Part shown: positions 60,892-64,000 of the stretch, one piece after another
Layout: each line of letters opens with the position of its first letter
Position numbering within the stretch: the first letter of the stretch is position 1
Assembly (NCBI RefSeq): GCF_002797935.1
Contig: NZ_PGER01000001.1
Span: 930,001 to 994,000 of the forward strand
Source: Flavobacterium sp. 1
Lineage (GTDB): Bacteria > Bacteroidota > Bacteroidia > Flavobacteriales > Flavobacteriaceae
DNA length: 64,000 bases
Direction: 5' to 3'
The notes under the pieces: generated by a model
Seen by the model: the letters and a program-made list of their open reading frames with translations, nothing else
The model's database searches: none
Told to the model about the DNA's origin: nothing
Translations under genes and position numbers: made by a program

Positions 60892-61015
60892 GGTGTTGTA
60901 GGTTGTTATGCTGTATTAAGAATTGAGTATTAAGTATTAAGAAATCAATAATGCATATTTTATGGCTTAATCTTAATCTTAATACTTAATTCTCCATACT
61001 TAATACTTAAAATAA
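60892..61015. repeat. Word-repeat spacer (TATTAAG type) upstream of the epimerase gene
   Basis: Repeats of TATTAAG on one side (GAATTGAGTATTAAGTATTA) and its inverse on the other (CTTAATCTTAATCTTAATAC; ACTTAATACTTAAAATAATT), so the halves can pair. Same style as the spacers at 17805, 18191 and 22056. Confidence 0.65.
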
Positions 61016-61393
61016 TTACTTCAGAATATGCTGACTCAATATTTGGTACACTTCGTTAATATTGTTCCCGCCTTTACCAAATTGTTTTGAAATTGGGGCG
61101 TCTTCACCAGCCAGCCAAATCTTCAATTCGGCGTCCATATCAAGTATTCCGGCACTTTCTTTGGAGAATTTTTTAATAGAAGAATATGGAATCGAAAGAT
61201 AATCTACTTTACTGCCCACTAATTGTTTTTCGACTAAAATCAGCCTTTTATTGGTGAAAACAAACATATCTTTAATCACTTTATACCCTTTCTCGATTCT
61301 TTCGCCTTCAATCAATAAAGGCTCAAATTCCTTCGAAAGATTTTCCGTATTTACTTCCGATGCGTTACCAAGTATGGCATTAAATAGTCCCAT
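61016..61393 (-). CDS. PH-domain (bPH_1, YvbH-like) protein
   Basis: 125 residues, no signal peptide or membrane segment. NLSKEFEPLLIEGERIEKGY, DMFVFTNKRLILVEKQL, KVDYLSIPYSSIKKFS, then LKIWLAGEDAPISKQFG form the bacterial PH-like domain pattern. It is a small cytoplasmic protein of unknown role. It stands 125 bases upstream of the epimerase gene on the same strand, separated by a word-repeat spacer. Confidence 0.87.
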   Translation of the reverse strand: MGLFNAILGNASEVNTENLSKEFEPLLIEGERIEKGYKVIKDMFVFTNKRLILVEKQLVGSKVDYLSIPYSSIKKFSKESAGILDMDAELKIWLAGEDAPISKQFGKGGNNINEVYQILSQHILK

Positions 61394-61507
61394 GATTTCC
61401 TCTTTAAATTGTGAAAACCAAATTTAAAGAATTTACTGGTCTCAGCATTATAATTTATTGCAAAATCATAAAAATCATTTAGTTCATCAATCCTAAAAAG
61501 ATCGTTT

Positions 61508-61622
61508 GGGTGTAACCCCATTCCAATAAAAGGGCAGATTCTCTTTTCGGTTATATGCCTTTTTACTGGAATGCGGTCGGGCTATTCGCTCCGCAGCGGC
61601 GGATTGCTGCTATCCCTTACAC
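61508..61622. repeat. Second type of hairpin element
   Basis: Ends GTGTAA (61510-61515) and TTACAC (61617-61622). An 18-bp imperfect stem CATTCCAATAAAAGGGCA (61519-61536) pairs with 61556-61573, followed by GTCGGGCTATTCGCTCCG, a CGCAGCGGCG stretch and GCTATCCCTTACAC. It differs from the AGCCCCGAT elements but shares a GGGCTAT-CGCT core. The remainder of the 413-base gap 61394-61806 is AT-rich with no gene. Confidence 0.6.
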
Positions 61623-61806
61623 GAGTTTACAAGATCTTTAAGGAAATTCAGAAGCAGGATAATGAATCTTGTACGGCGTTCACTAAAACTAGGTTGTGTA
61701 TGTACGTTCAGGTCTGAATGAAATAATTTTAAATTTAATTCGTATTTTCGTTTGATGCAAAAATCAGTGTTGCTGTTTTTTCAATAAAAAAACTCTTTTC
61801 AAAAAA

Positions 61807-62304
61807 ATGAACCCTACTAAGATCAGTAAATTTTCAGCAGAAATTCAAATAATAGGAGTGAATCCATTTGTTTTTCTGCCAGATGCAGTTTTGAATTCCA
61901 TTTTTAGGGAAGCCAATAAAGACAAAGGGAAAATTCCAGTCAAAATCAAAATTGAAGGCTACGAATTTATCCAAACTTTAATCAAATACAGCGGTTATTG
62001 GCGATTGTACCTGAACACGCCCATGCGAAAAATTGCTAAAAAAGAAGTGGGTGATACCGCCAATTTTGAAATAGCCTTTGACCCGGAAGAAAGAGTGATT
62101 CCTATGCATCCCAAATTAATTCAAGCTTTAAAGAAAAATCCTGATGCTCACAAAATATTCGACAGTTTGAGACCTTCGCTTCAGTTGGAAATCGTTCGAT
62201 ATATATCTTTTTTAAAAACAGAAGAATCCATTGATAAAAATGTTTTGAGAGCCGTAGACTTTTTACTCGGAAAAGAAAGATTCATAGGAAGGGATAAACC
62301 TTAA
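61807..62304 (+). CDS. DUF1905 / YdeI-OmpD-associated family protein
   Basis: 165 residues. An N-terminal DUF1905-like beta domain (SAEIQIIGVNPFVFLPDAVL, a GKIPVKIKIEGYEFIQTLIK segment, YSGYWRLYLNTPMRKIAKKE with DTANFEIAFDPE) and a C-terminal helical YdeI/OmpD-associated region (PKLIQALKKNPDAHKIFDSL, LQLEIVRYISFLKTEESIDK). No signal peptide. Some family members are linked with bacteriocin protection, but function is not established. Single gene on the plus strand. Confidence 0.87.
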   Translation: MNPTKISKFSAEIQIIGVNPFVFLPDAVLNSIFREANKDKGKIPVKIKIEGYEFIQTLIKYSGYWRLYLNTPMRKIAKKEVGDTANFEIAFDPEERVIPMHPKLIQALKKNPDAHKIFDSLRPSLQLEIVRYISFLKTEESIDKNVLRAVDFLLGKERFIGRDKP

Positions 62305-62394
62305 CAATAATTTTTTTTACCGGAAGGTTCTCAAAGCTTTGCGAACCTTGCATTTCTTTCGCGGTTAATTTTATGGTTATAATATCAAATACAG

Positions 62395-62424
62395 TTTGGT
62401 TTTTCTTCAAAACACTTATATTTA
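62395..62424 (+). promoter_or_regulatory. Promoter of the Gfo/Idh gene
   Basis: TTTG (62395-62398), 18-base spacer, TATATTTA (62417-62424). Predicted start near 62431, leader of about 17 bases. Confidence 0.55.
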
Positions 62425-62447
62425 CGTATTAAAAAAGAAAAACTCCA

Positions 62448-63425
62448 ATGGAAAACAACATAAAAATAAAATGGGGAATTGTTGGTTTGGGAAATATTGC
62501 CCAGCAATTTGCTAGTGAATTACAATTGATTGAATCTGCCGAACTTTGTGCTGTAGCTTCCAGAAATATCAGCAAAGCCCAAGATTTTGCTAATCAGTTT
62601 CAATGTCCAAAGGCTTATGGTTCGTATGATGAACTCTTTCATGACGAAAATATCGACATTCTTTATATCGCAACACCGCATGATTCTCACGCTGAGCTGA
62701 CCATTAAAGCTTTGCAGAATAATAAACATGTGTTGTGTGAAAAACCGCTGGCCCTGCATTATAATGATGTTTTGCAGATGATTAATACCGCCAAAAAGCA
62801 CAATAAATTTTTCATGGAAGCCTTTTGGACTCGTTTCAATCCTTCGATACGAGAAACTTTGGAGCATATTCAAAATGGTTCGATTGGTGAAGTGAAATAC
62901 GTCAATGCCGATTTTGCAATTACATTCGAAAACCCGGATAATACCAGAATGACTGATATTAAACTGGGAGGCGGAGCACTGATGGATATTGGCGTTTATC
63001 CATTGTTTTTGGCCTATTTAATATTAGGAAAACCTCAAGAAATTTTAGCAAAATCCAATTTTCATGCCACAGGTGCCGATACGCAGACTTCCATCATTTT
63101 GCAATATGAAAAAGCACAAGCCGTACTTCATGCCAGTTTTTTATATACTTCGAATGTGGAAGCAACAATAAGCGGTACTAAAGGCCGAATCAATCTGGAT
63201 CCGCTTTGGTTTATGACCGAATCGTACAGCTTGACTCAAGGCGATCAAAAAACTAAATTTGATAGACCAACATTAGGTAAAGGCTACACTTACGAAATCG
63301 AGGAATGCCATGCCTGTCTTAGAGCCAATAAAATGGAAAGCGAACTTTGGTCCCATCAAAACAGCTTAGAGCTTTCCGCGATAGTGGAGGAGGTCAAAAA
63401 TCAGATTGGCTTAGTGTATTCATAA
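62448..63425 (+). CDS. Gfo/Idh/MocA-family NAD(P)-dependent oxidoreductase
   Basis: 325 residues. Rossmann motif WGIVGLGNIAQQFASELQ, AVASRNISKAQDFANQF, IDILYIATPHDSHAEL, HVLCEKPLALHYNDV (EKP motif with catalytic Lys), FFMEAFWTRFNPS, then GGGALMDIGVYPLFLAYLIL (catalytic Asp-Tyr region). The MEAFWTRFNP segment matches the dihydrodiol dehydrogenase-like branch. Oxidises or reduces a sugar or cyclitol derivative; substrate unknown. Own promoter; single gene. Confidence 0.94.
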   Translation: MENNIKIKWGIVGLGNIAQQFASELQLIESAELCAVASRNISKAQDFANQFQCPKAYGSYDELFHDENIDILYIATPHDSHAELTIKALQNNKHVLCEKPLALHYNDVLQMINTAKKHNKFFMEAFWTRFNPSIRETLEHIQNGSIGEVKYVNADFAITFENPDNTRMTDIKLGGGALMDIGVYPLFLAYLILGKPQEILAKSNFHATGADTQTSIILQYEKAQAVLHASFLYTSNVEATISGTKGRINLDPLWFMTESYSLTQGDQKTKFDRPTLGKGYTYEIEECHACLRANKMESELWSHQNSLELSAIVEEVKNQIGLVYS

Positions 63426-63500
63426 TTTGCGTTTCAAATTGTATAAAAACAGCATCATTTGTGATATAAACGGCGGTAAGTAAGAATTTAATTAAATGTT

Positions 63501-63532
63501 TTTGGTTTGAAGTAAAATAGTATTTATATTTA
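63501..63532 (+). promoter_or_regulatory. Promoter of the YifB-like gene
   Basis: TTTG (63501-63504), 20-base spacer, TATATTTA (63525-63532). Leader of about 10 bases to the ATG at 63548. Confidence 0.5.
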
Positions 63533-63547
63533 GAAAAACTATTTTAT

Positions 63548-64000
63548 ATGTTAGTCAAAGTTTACGGAAGTGCTGTTTTTGGTGTAGATGCAACAACCAT
63601 CACTGTGGAGGTGAATATTGATAAAGGGGTGGGCTACCACTTGGTAGGTTTGCCGGATAATGCCATCAAAGAGAGCAGTTACCGCATTGCAGCCGCCTTA
63701 AAAAATAATGGTTACAGTCTTCCGGTAAAAAAAATAACTATCAATATGGCTCCTGCCGATTTACGGAAGGAAGGTTCTGCCTATGATTTGACACTTGCCA
63801 TAGGAATTCTTGCCGCATCGGGACAAATCAAATCCGATGAGGTGGATAAATATATCATAATGGGAGAACTTTCGCTCGATGGAAGTTTACAGCCTATAAA
63901 AGGTGGGCTTCCTATTGCCATTAAGGCTAAAGAAGAAGGTTTTAAAGGTTTTTTTCTGCCAAAACAGAATGTAAAAGAAGCGGCTATTGTTGCCGGTCTT
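63548..64000 (+). CDS. YifB/ComM-family Mg-chelatase-like AAA ATPase, N-terminal part
   Basis: 151 codons from ATG 63548 to the window edge; the 3' part is outside. The N-terminal ChlI/Lon-like domain reads LVKVYGSAVFGVDATTITVE, YHLVGLPDNAIKESSYRIAA, SLPVKKITINMAPADLRKEG, SAYDLTLAIGILAASGQIKS, IIMGELSLDGSLQPIKGGLP, a strong match to YifB (ComM), which helps extend integration of DNA in natural transformation in some bacteria. The Walker motifs lie beyond the window and were not seen. Confidence 0.93.
   Translation, partial: MLVKVYGSAVFGVDATTITVEVNIDKGVGYHLVGLPDNAIKESSYRIAAALKNNGYSLPVKKITINMAPADLRKEGSAYDLTLAIGILAASGQIKSDEVDKYIIMGELSLDGSLQPIKGGLPIAIKAKEEGFKGFFLPKQNVKEAAIVAGL

Overview
The window looks like chromosomal DNA of a Flavobacterium-type bacterium (phylum Bacteroidota). 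Supporting signs are a SusC/SusD pair, many exported lipoproteins, a giant surface protein with a type IX secretion C-terminal domain, AT-rich DNA, start codons without Shine-Dalgarno sequences, and promoters of the flavobacterial TTG / TAnnTTTG kind. No rRNA, tRNA, CRISPR array, transposase or phage gene was seen.

Layout. 1-10326: end of a susC-like gene, susD-like lipoprotein, a small unknown, an exported vanadium-haloperoxidase/PAP2-family protein and two large FG-GAP/UnbV beta-propeller lipoproteins. 10328-15231: a second module (outer-membrane barrel, DoxX/DUF417-like membrane protein, second barrel, second haloperoxidase/PAP2-family lipoprotein) bracketed by two short elements with identical 19-bp terminal inverted repeats. 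15233-24878 (minus): YyaL/DUF255 lipoprotein; peroxiredoxin-thioredoxin-small protein operon; a probable murein-recycling set (DigH/GHL10-like glycosidase, AmpG-like permease, cytoplasmic GH3/NagZ-like enzyme); a DUF4239 protein. 25292-36240: amino-acid permease, dihydrolipoyl dehydrogenase, two DoxX-like proteins, DUF4349 lipoprotein, then pabB-like, tilS and dsbD genes.

36654-49178 is one 4174-residue gene. It has a signal peptide, Ig/MBG-like domains, exactly 41 tandem 228-bp (76-residue) repeats, an SprB-like repeat and a type IX sorting domain. The repeats are about 59% G+C inside an otherwise AT-rich gene and carry higher-order duplications, so the array has grown by recombination between units.

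49288-58831 (minus): a flavin reductase-like protein, slipin, methyltransferase, then three ammonium transporter genes with one PII gene. The glnK-amt unit and the third amt share an upstream two-site promoter architecture with identical spacing, a candidate nitrogen-responsive operator. 57761-64000: PLP acyltransferase, alpha/beta hydrolase, dipeptide epimerase, PH-domain protein, YdeI-like protein, Gfo/Idh oxidoreductase and the start of a YifB/ComM-like ATPase.

Many spacers hold either a dispersed hairpin element (conserved flanks, different but always self-complementary apical stem) or short degenerate word repeats just upstream of start codons.
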